From Tetragonia tetragonoides (Eukaryota; Streptophyta; Magnoliopsida; Caryophyllales; Aizoaceae): DNA of 64,000 bases. Below, in pieces: positions 22,301 through 32,200 of this stretch. The translations under genes and the position numbers were made by a program. The notes under the pieces are model-generated. The model was not told the origin of the DNA. It did no database searches and worked only from the letters and a program-made list of their open reading frames with translations. Numbering within the stretch: position 1 is the first letter of the stretch; every line of letters starts with the position of its first letter. The stretch is from the NCBI GenBank assembly GCA_038025085.1, contig CM076153.1, positions 2,790,001-2,854,000 of the forward strand. The letters run 5' to 3'.

Positions 22301-24971
22301 GGCATGATTGGTTTGTTATCCACCATCTGGAATCGAAGCCAATCTCCAGTCACGTACTTGCGTTTTCCAGCATCATCAGCACCATAGCACCATACTTCTT
22401 CTCCAGCATGTCCCATATTGATTTGGCAGACTTGTTTTTGATAAACAGATCAAATACAGGGTTCGACATGTGACTGAGTAATTGACCTCTAACAGTTTTG
22501 TTATCCTTTTCGTATTTGAGTGCCTGGTCTGGATCAACAGCTTTCCCTTTGTCTTTCTTGGGGTCCGGAGTGGTATCCGGAATAGTGACAACAGCAGAAC
22601 TAGCAGCAAAAGTGGCCTTTGGAGGGTCGTTGAAGAGAACATAATCAATATCAAGTTGTTCAAAGAAGATTAGCATCCTCTGCGACCAGCGTTTGTAATT
22701 GTCGCCATCTAGTTGTTCAATCTTGGAAAGGTCAGGGATCAATTTGTTGATGGAGAGAGCCATTCAATCAGTGACCAAAAAAAAAAAAATTCGCTTCTAA
22801 ATTGTTGGTAAATAATTGTCACTGAAACAAAAGAGGAGAAAAATATTTGTGGAATGTTGGGCGAATATGAATTTAATGTAAGCTGTGGCGTGAATGAGAT
22901 CACTGCCTTAGAAGCGAAATTCGTCCTGATCACGGTGCAAATCAGTTTAGACGTCGCCCCCCAAGGTTACACAGCACCTCTGTAAACAGTTCACTCGGTT
23001 TACAGAAGATGGAACTCGAAAAATATGCTCAGAACCAGAGAGGAAAATTTTTGGGAGAGAAGAAGAAGTCTGTGTATTTCAAAACTGCTGAAAAGAACGA
23101 TATTTATTAACAAGAAGGGAGGCAGTTTTTCAATAACCCACTGAGATAATGGGGGAGACAAATCAGGGAACGTGCAAACCGATTTGAAGCGTTCAAACGA
23201 AAACTGACAAACGTGGATTGGACTTTGTCAAACGAAGAGTCTCATAAAAACTGGACTCTCGAATAAACTTCGCCCAAAAAGATGGGCCACACCACACCGC
23301 GAACCGAACCGAACCGAGCCGGACGGACAGACGGCGGCGGTGGCGCGCGCGTGGGGAAGCCTAACTCTAGCCCAATCCATAGGGGGTAGTTCTTCAAACC
23401 AATAAAGGAAGCCCTTTAGTTATAAACCTCTCAAAACTTCTTTGGTTTTCCAATGTGGGACATTTGCATTTCACACACCCAAAACAAGAAAGAGAAAGAC
23501 CAAAGAACATAAGCTTAAATTTAAACAATGGCTTCCAATATATGTTTGCATTACCAACATCAAGTGAGTGCACAGAGTATTCAAGGTGTTTGTATCAGTG
23601 TATGTGCACGCGTTTGTCTATATGTCAATGAAAACAGATATGAAGACCCTCAACTAGTTTCTTAATATTTCCTTTGTGTTTTGGCTTTTGGGTGCTTTCC
23701 AGTTTCCTCAATTGACTGACTAATCATTTTTCACAAACTTGTTTTGCCTATTGATGACACAGGTCTCTGAGTGGATGAAAAATAGGAGAATCGGCAATTC
23801 TTTTGCTGGTGATCTTGCTGTCCACCTTGATCTCATTGGCAAGGTGCATGGGGTTGAGGCTTCTGAAAGATTTTTCAGTGAAGTGGATGATCCATCTGAA
23901 AAGATGTATGGTGCGCTTCTCAATTGTTATGTGAGGGAACGCCTCATTGATAAGTCTCTCTCTCATTTTAAGAAAATGAAAGATAAGGGTATTGCTAAAA
24001 ATCCTCTTAACTACAATGGCATTATGACTCTGTATATTAACACTGGTCAAGTTGAGAAAATTCTTGAAGTGCTATTAGAGATGGAAAAGGAAGGTGTATC
24101 TCCAGACAATGTTACCTATAGACTCTGCATTAAATCCTGTGAGTTAAAATCTGATTTTGCTACCATGGAGAAGCTTTTAGAGAAGTTAGAAAGCCAACCC
24201 GACATCTCAATAGACTGGAAGACATATACGATAGTGGCTAATTCTTACATAAAAGGAGGATTTAAAGAAAAGGCAAAGTCTTTCTTGCAGAAAGCAGAAG
24301 ACAAAGTAAATAAAGATGCAGTCGGTTACAATTTTTTGATCACTCTGTATGCAACCCTCGGAGATGTGTCTCAGGTGATGAGGCTGTGGCAGAAGCAGAA
24401 AACATCTTGTACGAGGCAAATTAATATTGATTATATGGACATGATTGGCTCTCTGGTTAAGCTTGGTGAGTTGCAAGAGGCTGAAAGAATATTCCAAGAG
24501 TGGGAATCAGCTGATCTGTTATATGATATCCGGGTCCCTAATGTTTTGTTACTTGGCTACACAAAACGGGGGCTCGTTGATAAAGCTGAAAGGATGCTCG
24601 AGGGAATCATTAGTAGAGGAAAGACCCCAATTCCTAATAGCTGGAGCATCATTGTTGCCGGGCACATCGAGAGTGGGAACATGGAGAAGGCTGTACAATG
24701 CATGAAGAGAGCCTTTGAACTAGTGCCACAAAACCAAGGGTGGCTGCCTAAACCTGATCATATTTCAAGCATACTCAGCTGGCTTGGTGATAACAAAGAT
24801 GTTGAAGAAGTAGAAGTGTTTTTCAAGTTGTTGTGTACAGTTTTTCCGATGAACCGAGAAATGTACCATTCCTTGCTAAGAACAACTATTGGACATGGGA
24901 GGAAAGTTGATGGTATTTTACAGAGGATGGAAGCTGATGACGAAACAAACAAGATACTTGGCTCAAGATAG
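16325..24971 (+). CDS. P-class pentatricopeptide repeat protein, mitochondrial type, with a retrotransposon in its intron
   Basis: Exon 1 is 16325-16651 and exon 2 is 23763-24971; joined they give 511 residues. The first 45 residues are Ser/Leu/Lys-rich without acidic residues, as in a mitochondrial presequence. The rest is a run of PPR helical hairpins (for example [19 protein letters not shown] and [27 protein letters not shown]), resembling plant P-class proteins of the At2g20710/At4g21705 group. P-class PPRs bind organelle RNA and aid its splicing, stability or translation. The start is the ATG at 16325 rather than the upstream in-frame ATG at 16241, because it begins the presequence. The 7.1-kb intron holds a full-length copia element (17353-23559); both splice sites are intact, so the gene may still work if the intron is removed. 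Confidence 0.88.
17083..17108. repeat. T-run followed by a G-run of about 18
   Basis: Ten T are followed by about 18 G within the PPR intron. Long G runs can form quadruplexes and are prone to sequencing or replication slippage. Confidence 0.85.
17353..18106 (-). repeat. 3' LTR of the intronic copia element
   Basis: 754 bp, paired with 22803-23559. It begins and ends with the inverted TGTTGGTAA / TTACCAACA termini. A GC-rich tract near 17850-17900 differs most from the partner LTR. Confidence 0.95.
18107..18118 (-). promoter_or_regulatory. polypurine tract of the copia element
   Basis: The minus strand reads TAGTGGGGGAT directly before the 3' LTR. This is the expected primer for plus-strand DNA synthesis. 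Confidence 0.75.
18709..19350 (-). pseudogene. copia RNase H segment (pol, after an internal stop)
   Basis: A frame of 213 residues includes the end of RT and the RNase H domain: YCDANW (Asp), the SKKQ-like SAKQTC block, [12 protein letters not shown] (Glu) and LLCDSQSA (Asp), ending near the ADPLTKGL motif typical of copia. It is in the same frame as the pol frame at 19381-22416, separated by one TAA at about 19381-19383. The separation looks like a single-base nonsense change rather than natural gene structure. Confidence 0.85.
19381..22416 (-). pseudogene. copia gag end, protease, integrase and reverse transcriptase
   Basis: A frame of 1011 codons. Near residues 160-185 lies the CCHC knuckle ([14 protein letters not shown]); then protease [16 protein letters not shown]-pre-integrase WHARLGHVN; integrase with HSDLADF, DRGGEYG and the Glu in [11 protein letters not shown]; and RT with [27 protein letters not shown] and the catalytic YVDDMLLFG. 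The first 20 or so codons are out of frame relative to the real gag start, because an 8-bp duplication shifted the frame. The RT has unusual residues just after KFGVDFF. The frame ends in a premature stop before RNase H. Confidence 0.93.
22350..22763 (-). pseudogene. copia gag N-terminal part, frameshifted
   Basis: The true gag start ([17 protein letters not shown] at 22763) begins a UBN2-type gag with the conserved [14 protein letters not shown] block. It runs about 120 codons until a tandem duplication of 8 bases (AGCACCAT twice on the plus strand, about 22379-22394) shifts the frame and brings a stop at 22350. The rest of gag continues in the frame of 19381-22416. Confidence 0.88.
22790..22802 (-). 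promoter_or_regulatory. non-canonical primer-binding site
   Basis: Right after the 5' LTR the minus strand reads ATTTAGAAGCGAA, not the TGGTATCAGAGC used by most plant copia elements, including the two at the left edge of this window. Eleven of these bases are the exact reverse complement of an LTR segment (plus-strand TTAGAAGCGAA at 22908-22918 and 17458-17468). It may pair with the element's own RNA or with an internal tRNA fragment. Confidence 0.55.
22803..23559 (-). repeat. 5' LTR of the intronic copia element
   Basis: 757 bp, near-identical to 17353-18106. It should contain the element's promoter on the minus strand; an AT-rich TTAATAAATATC lies near 23100. Confidence 0.95.
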
Positions 24972-25373
24972 GAATATAGTATATCATGGTGGTTGTTGGT
25001 GACAGCTTTTGGCATATGTGCTGCAACTTACCCTATATTAGTCTTCCTAGATATAATTAGGTACATGCTATGCTAGGCTGAAAGATAATTTGTTTTTGTC
25101 TAGATTACATGAAAGATTGAATGATTCCAGGGAATGTTGGTCCAGAAGTTTGCTTTATCACGAGAGACTAGAATCGCGACCCTAGGATGATATAACACGG
25201 AAGGGAGCTGATTTGTTATTGTAATGTAAAGTCTCCTGGTCTTCTCCCCCATTTGAAGACAGAATGCTAAAATTTGATCATACAAATTGTCAGTCATATG
25301 CTGAGCTTCTAGTTCTTTTATGTCTCTTCCTGTTGATGTCTTTGCTTTCTCTATGCCTTTATAATGGTAACAT
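24972..25373. other. 3' UTR of the PPR gene and intergenic DNA
   Basis: No gene is seen. The minus-strand frame at 25100-25561 is a shadow that reads through the MITE. Confidence 0.5.
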
Positions 25374-25382
25374 GGTTTGGCT

Positions 25383-25564
25383 GAGTTGGGATCCTCTTCA
25401 TTTACCCAAGTAAATGGAGGCTTCCATTTAGCAAATGGAGGGTGGGATTTACTTTTTGCAAGTTGCTTTTTTAAATTAAAAAATGGAGAGAAGCAAATCC
25501 AACCTTCCATTTTTGCTAAATGAAAGTTTCCATTTACTTGGGTAAATGGAGAGGATCCCAACTC
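25383..25564. mobile_element. Mutator-type MITE with 9-bp target duplication
   Basis: A 182-bp hairpin. Both ends begin GAGTTGGGATCC, and the inverted arms match for about 60 bp with few mismatches (shared CATTTACCCAAGTAAATGGA). It is flanked by the perfect 9-bp duplication GGTTTGGCT (25374-25382 and 25565-25573), the size made by Mutator-like transposases. It has no coding capacity. Confidence 0.9.
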
Positions 25565-25573
25565 GGTTTGGCT

Positions 25574-26259
25574 ATGATAGTGTAATTGTTGGTGAATTTG
25601 ACATTTACGACTGTACTCAAAGTAGGATCCTTCCCTATCTCAATATGTCATTTTGTTAGGCTATGAGAGTGCTCGAATGAAGTTTAAGCGTTTGGTTTAT
25701 TTTGGTGAGATAGAATGGGACAGACTATAGAGATGATTCAATTGGCTACACTGTAGTATGTCTAGTGATTATTAAACTCCCATTTGCCCGTGTCCAAAAT
25801 GTTGTTTGTAAACTACACTGCTGCTTCCTTTATATATCTCTCCCCTTTCTTGGCCTAAAGGGAGGGAGAACTTAGGCTAGGATCACTATGGCCAAGTTTT
25901 CATTTTTCTCAATGTGTCAAGCATACAAAATTAGCTAGGGCTATGCCCACTTTCGGAAAAAAGAATGGGGAAATAATTATCTAGATAAGTCGCCTACTCC
26001 TTAGCACTCTATTTCAGTTCAATTCGATGGTATTCACTTCAATTGGATCCAATGGAAATAACACACCCTTTATTATGAGTCAATTTAGACAAATGTTATT
26101 ATGTGTCATTTCACTTTTTTTTTTTTTTTTTTTTTGCCTATACCCAAAACCCATGCCATCGAGGTGATTAGATTCTCGCGGCAAAAAAAACTGGTCTTGA
26201 ATTGAAAATCCTGACACTCCCCTTCCTTTCACTTGCACTTCCAAAATCAAGCCCTAAAA
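25574..26259. other. intergenic DNA and SCI1-like promoter
   Basis: A poly-T run of about 20 lies near 26118-26136. No TATA box stands out. The 5' UTR of the downstream gene probably starts after the T-run. Confidence 0.45.
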
Positions 26260-29200
26260 ATGGCGAGAGCGCGCGACGCCATCTCCCCGAGTGACAAAGA
26301 GGAGAGAGAAAATCGAGAAAGAGTACCACTATCAGAAGACGACGAAGACACTCATCGTAAACCAAAACCTAAATCAGTTCGTGACGACAGAAAATCAAAA
26401 TCGAAATCGAGACGGTACTCTTCAGAAGACGAAGAATCCGATGATGATACTGAATCAAGCACAAGTTCCGATGAAGAAGAAAAGAGGCACAAGAGCAAGA
26501 GGAAGAAACGATCTAGGTCATCTTCGAGGAGAGACAAATCGAAATCAAAATCAGAATCGGATTCGGAGTCTGAGTCTGAGACGGAGTATTCGGGTTCGGA
26601 GAGCGAGAGCGAGGAGGAGAGGAGGAGGAGGAAGAGGAGAGAGAGGAGAAGGAGAGAGGAGAGGGAGAGGAAGAGAGAGAAAGAGAAGAAGAGAAAGCGG
26701 AGAGAGAAAGAGAAGAAGAGAGAGAAGGAAGATAAAAAGAAGAGGAAGAGTAAAGAGAAAGAGAAGAAAGGGAAGATTGGTGCTGTTACTGATTTGTGGG
26801 GCAAATTTGGGACTATCAGAGAAACTGATATGTGGTATGATTTCAATTCATGCTCTCAAATTATTGGAATTTATCTTTTTGATAGGGTTAGGGTTTTAGG
26901 GATTGGCTTTTCATTCAATTACTCTATGTTTTTGTTGATATGTTGCTCCCTTGCTTCTTATGCATTAAGTTAGGTTCAAACTGCTGCTGGGTTTTATAGC
27001 TGAACAGAATCAGAACATGGGTTTGTTTGTATAGTGTTGAATTGTAGAGGTTGGTTATAGAGCGAATTGTGCATACCTAGCTTTGAATAGCTTGAAAATG
27101 CGAGAGTAGAGAGTGAGAAATGACGCTTGTTGCAATTCAGTGCAATATGGAGGGAAGATAATGTAGGAAACAATATCTGGCACATTTCCCTTCATTGCGG
27201 GGTGATGAGTTTGATGGATCAAACTCAAAGGGAGGGTAAATGGCATGGTTAGTGTGGCTTAGGCTATGGCATGCTATATTGTTTGCAGAACTGTAGATTA
27301 GTTTTAGGATACTCGGTTTCCTAGTCATTTTGGGCCGATCTTTTTCATTTTAGTTTATATGTTTACTGAAGTTCTACCATTTTATCCTATTCACTGGAGG
27401 AGAGCAGGCGTACTGGAATCGACTGAATCACTGTATCAAACCTTCCCTATATCCTTGTGAAAAGAATTAATCCTATGGAAAAATCTGAGCAGGTCCCAAG
27501 TTTGAGGGCAACTAGTTTATAATTTTACTTCTCATTTGACCTCTGACAATTAAGCATTAGCACCATAAAAATGTTTCTGCTCCTCTGTTTTTCTACACCT
27601 CCCTTTCACTCTTAGTATCCACAACTCTTTAATTCTCTGCCTCATTTGTATTTCTCATGAAATTACTGTTTGAGTGCCTAACAGTAATAACCAATGACTG
27701 GTGTTTTGATGATGCACTCGGGTTACCTTTCTGTGAACTTAATTGAATCAGCCCCTTGACGCCTCATAATATCTAGATACTTAGAATTAGAACATCTAAG
27801 AACTTTGTCATTATTGCTTCCCTTTCATAATGGATACATCCATTATCCATAGCATTTAGTACCAGCAAATTGTGACAATAGAAATGCCTTTGAAGTCCAT
27901 CAATTGCAAATTGCTCCTGACCTTATCCCAGGAAAAGCAAAAATTCAAGGTACTGGGGTGCCTTGCTTCTAACTTTGTTGTAATAATTTTCTTTTTTGGT
28001 GCTAATTTTGTGATTAACTGGTAAATAAAACAACACCAATGCGGGATTTGGAGAGGTTCATGCAGCCTGACTCTTAATTTGTTTAGGGAAAATATTAAAA
28101 TGCTGGGAGGAGGGATGCCCTCAAGTCATGGTATATTGGCTTGTGGTGCCTCCATAAAAGCTAGAGGTATCTACCCCTAAATGACATTGTTTGTTGCATT
28201 GTAGTTCTACTTGTTATGATTATTTATACTGTAAACTGTGATCTACATTTGACCGAGTGCTTAGGAAACGATTATTAGCCTTTTATTAACAAACTTGAGA
28301 TACTCTGTTATAAAGTTCTTCTACCAAAGATTATCATAGTAGACAATGAATCAAAATGAACTACATAGATCAAAAGTTTATTGAAACAAAATCTGGGTGG
28401 CCCATATCCATGTCCCACCGCCCAACGAGCGCCATGTCCCATGTCCCAAGTTCCATGTCGCATTGGTGGATAGGAGTTCGGGGACCCGGATGACCATCCC
28501 GAAGCACCGGAGCTCCTATAGGGTGACTATAGACCCCCGGGAGAAGTTTGGTTTAGAAACAGAAACCGGGCCCCGGGAGGCCGAAAATCAAAGGCTATAT
28601 AAATACACGTTTTTTGGGCTCCTAGCTTCCGGGAGGCCCTGAAACGAAGGTTGATATTTTCGCACCACATCGCACGGGTCACCATTGGGGAACATAGAGG
28701 TCCCCAGTTCCGTTATCGAGTCGAGTCCTTGATAAGCTTGTAAGGGCGCTTTTACGGGACACTAATGTAAGGGCCGGAACATCGAAAGCACGGGTGATAT
28801 CAAAGTTTGGGGATCCGTATAACCCTCCTGGGACACCGAGGGTCCTCTAGAGTCATGGTAGACCCCTCGGAGAAGTTTGAGAAAAATGACACCCGAGCCT
28901 CAGGAACCAAAAATGAAGGCTAAATAATCCACGTTTTTTGGGCTTCCGGGAGGTCCAAAATGAAGGTGGATATTTTCGCACCACATCACACATAATACAA
29001 CTAGGGGACATGGGAGACCCTTGGGGTTGCTTATCCGATCCCTGATAGGCCTGGAAGAGCGTTTTACGCTACACTGGTGAAATAGTCGTAACACCAAAGG
29101 CATAGGTGATATCGACGATCTGGGATCCGGATGACTCTACCAAAGCACCGAGTGTCCCCTGGAGAAGTTTGGGCAAAAATGACACCCGAGCCCTGGGAAG

Positions 29201-32200
29201 CCGAAAACAAAGGGTAATCCACGTATTTTGGGCTTCCGGGAGGTCCCGAAATAAAGGTGGATATTTTCGCACATCGCACAAAATACTCCTAGGGGACATG
29301 GGAGCCGTTTGGGGTTGCTTATCCGATCCCTGATAGGCTTGAAAGAGCGTTTTACGCTACACTGGTGTAAGAGTCAGAACACCAATGGCATGGGTGATAT
29401 TGAAGATCGGGAATCCGGATGACATTCCCTAGCACCGAGGGTCCTCTAGGGTCATGGTAGACCCCCCGGAGAAGTTTGGGAAAAAATGACACCTGAGCCT
29501 CGGAAGCCGAAAACGAAGGCTATAATCCACGTTTTTTGGGCGTCCCGGAGGTCTCGAAATGAAGGTGGATATTTTCGCACCACATCGCACAGAATAGTCC
29601 TAGGGGACATGGGAGTTGATTGGGGGTGCTTATCTAATCCCTGATAGGCTTGGAAGAGCGTTTTATGCTACACTGGTGTGTAAGAGTCGGAACACCAATG
29701 GCATGGGTGATATTGAAAATCGGTGATCCGGTTGACTCTCCCGTGGTTGCGAAGGTCCTCTAGGGTCATGGTAGATTCCCCCTAGAAGTTTGGGCAAAAA
29801 TGACACACGACCCCGGAAGTCGAAAACGAAGGCTATACCCACGTTTTTTTGGCTTCCGGGAGGTCTTGAAATGAAGGTGTGTATTTTCGCACCACATCGC
29901 ACAAAATACTCCTAGGGGACATGGAGACCTTTGGGGTTGCTTTTCCGATCCCTGATAGGCTTGGAAGAGCGTTTTAGGCTACACTGGTGTAAGAGTCGGA
30001 ACACCAATGACATGGGTGATATTGAAGATTGGGGATCCGAATGATACTCCCGAGGCACCGAGGGTCCTCTAGGGTCATGGTAGACCCTCCGGAGAAGTTT
30101 GGGAAAAAAATGACACCCGACCCTAGGAAGCCCAAAACGAACGCATTAATCCACTTTTTTGGGCTTCCGGGAGGTCTCGGAATGAAAGTGGATATTTTCG
30201 CACCACACGCACAAAATACTCCTAGGGGACATGGGAGACCCTTTGGGGTTGCTTATCCGATCCCTGATAGGCTTGGAAGAGTGTTTTACGCTACATTGGT
30301 GTGTAAGAGTCAGAACACATGCTTTTGGGAAAAAGCTCCTCTAGGGTCATGGTAGAACCCCCGGAGAAGTTTGGGAAAAAAATTACACCCGAGCCCCGGA
30401 AAGCCGAAAACGAAGGCTATAATCCATGTTTTTTGGGCTTCCTGGAGGTCCCAAAATGAACGTGGATATTTTCCCACCACATCGCACAGAATACGACTAG
30501 GGGACATGGAAGACCTTTGGGGTTGCATATCCGATCCCTGATAGGCTGGGAAGAGCGTTTTACGCTACACTGATGTAAGAGTCGTATCACCAATGGTATG
30601 AGTGATATTGAAGATTGGGGATCCGGATGACTCCCAGGGCACCGAGGGTCCTTTAGTGTCATGGTAGACCACCCATAGAAGTTTGTGCAAAAATAACACC
30701 CGAGCCCCGGGAAGCCGAAAACGAAGGCTATAATCCACGTTTCTTTGGCTTCCGGGAGGTCCCGGAATGAAGGTCGATATTTTCGCACCACATCGCAAAG
30801 AATACTCTTACTGGACATGGGAGACCATTGGGGTTTCTTATCCGATCGCTGATAGGCTTAGAAGAGCGTTTTATGCTACTCTAGTGTAAGAGTCTGAACA
30901 CCAATGGCATGGGTGATATTGAAAATCGGTGATCCGGGTTACTCCCGGGGCACTGAAGGTCCTCTAGGGTCATGGTTGACCCCCAGGAGAAGTTTGGGCA
31001 AAAATGACATGCGAGCCCCGGAAGCCAAAAACGAAGGCTACAATCCACCTTTTTTTGGGCTTCCGGGAGGTCCCGAAATGAAGGTGGATATTTTCGCACC
31101 ACATCGCACAGAATACTCCTAGGGACCATGTGAGATCTTTGGGGTTGCTTTTTCGATCCCTGATAGGCTTGAAAGAGCGTTTTACGCTACACTGGTGTAA
31201 GAGTCGGAACACCAAAGGCATGGGTGATATTGAAGATCGGGGATTCGAATGACACTCCCATGGCACCGAGGGTCCTCTAGAGTCATGGTAGACCCCCCGG
31301 AGAAGTTTGGGAAGCAACGACACCCGAGCCCCGGATGCCGAAAATGAAATCTATAATCCACGTTGGGCTTCCGGGAGGTCCCGAAATGAAGGTGGATATT
31401 TTCGCACCACATTTCACAGAATACTCCTAGGGGACATTTGAGACCTTTGGGGTTGCTTTTCCGATCCCTGATTAGCTTGGAAAAGCGTTTTACGCTACAC
31501 TGGTGATGGGTGATATTGAAGATCGGGGATTCGAATGACACTCCCGGGGCACCGAGGGTCCTCTAGCGTTATGGTAGACCCCCCGGAGAAGTTTGGGAAA
31601 AAATTAAACCCTAGCCCCTCAAGCCCAAAACGAAGGCTAATCCACGTTTTTTGGGCTTTCGGGAGGTCCCGAAATAAAGGTGGATATTTTCGCACCACAT
31701 CGCACAGAATACTTCTAGTGAACATGGAAGACCTTTGGGGTTGCTTTTCCGATCCCTCATAGGCTTGGAAGAACGTTTTACGCTATAATGGTATGAGAGT
31801 GGGAATACCAATGGCATGGGTGATATTGAAGGCCGGGGATCCGGATGACATTCCGGGGCATCGAGGGTACTCTAGGGTCATGGTAGACCCCCCGGAGAAC
31901 TTTGGGAAAAAATGACACCCGAGCCCCGGAAGCCGAAAACGAAGGCTAAATCCACGTTTTTTGTGCTTCCGGGAGGTCCCGAAATGTAGGTGGATATTTT
32001 CGCATCACATCGCACAGAATACTCCTAGGGGACATGTGAGACCTTTGGGGTTGCTTATCCGATCCCTGATAGGCTTGGAAGAGCGTTTTATGCTACACTG
32101 GTGTAAGAGTCGGAACACTAATGACATGGGTGATATTAAAAATTGGGGATCCGGCCCAGTCTCCCGGGGCACCGAAGGTCCTCTAGGGTCATGGTAGACC

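Larger units (their letters stand above)
17353..23559 (-). mobile_element. full-length Ty1/copia retrotransposon in the PPR intron
   Basis: Two LTRs (17353-18106 and 22803-23559) have matching TGTTGGTAA...TTACCAACA ends. The 5-bp target duplication TCAAG is present at 17348-17352 and 23560-23564. Internal minus-strand frames encode gag, CCHC knuckle, protease, integrase, RT and RNase H in the copia order. It lies antisense to the PPR gene. About ten substitutions by eye separate the LTRs outside one GC-rich variable stretch, so insertion was recent on an evolutionary scale. It is broken by an 8-bp tandem duplication in gag and a stop codon between RT and RNase H, so it could move only with proteins from elsewhere. 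Confidence 0.96.

Noticed and set aside
26352..26846. 164-codon minus-strand frame opposite SCI1 exon 1
   Set aside because: It is a Ser/Leu/Phe-rich shadow of a low-complexity Lys/Glu/Ser-coding exon.
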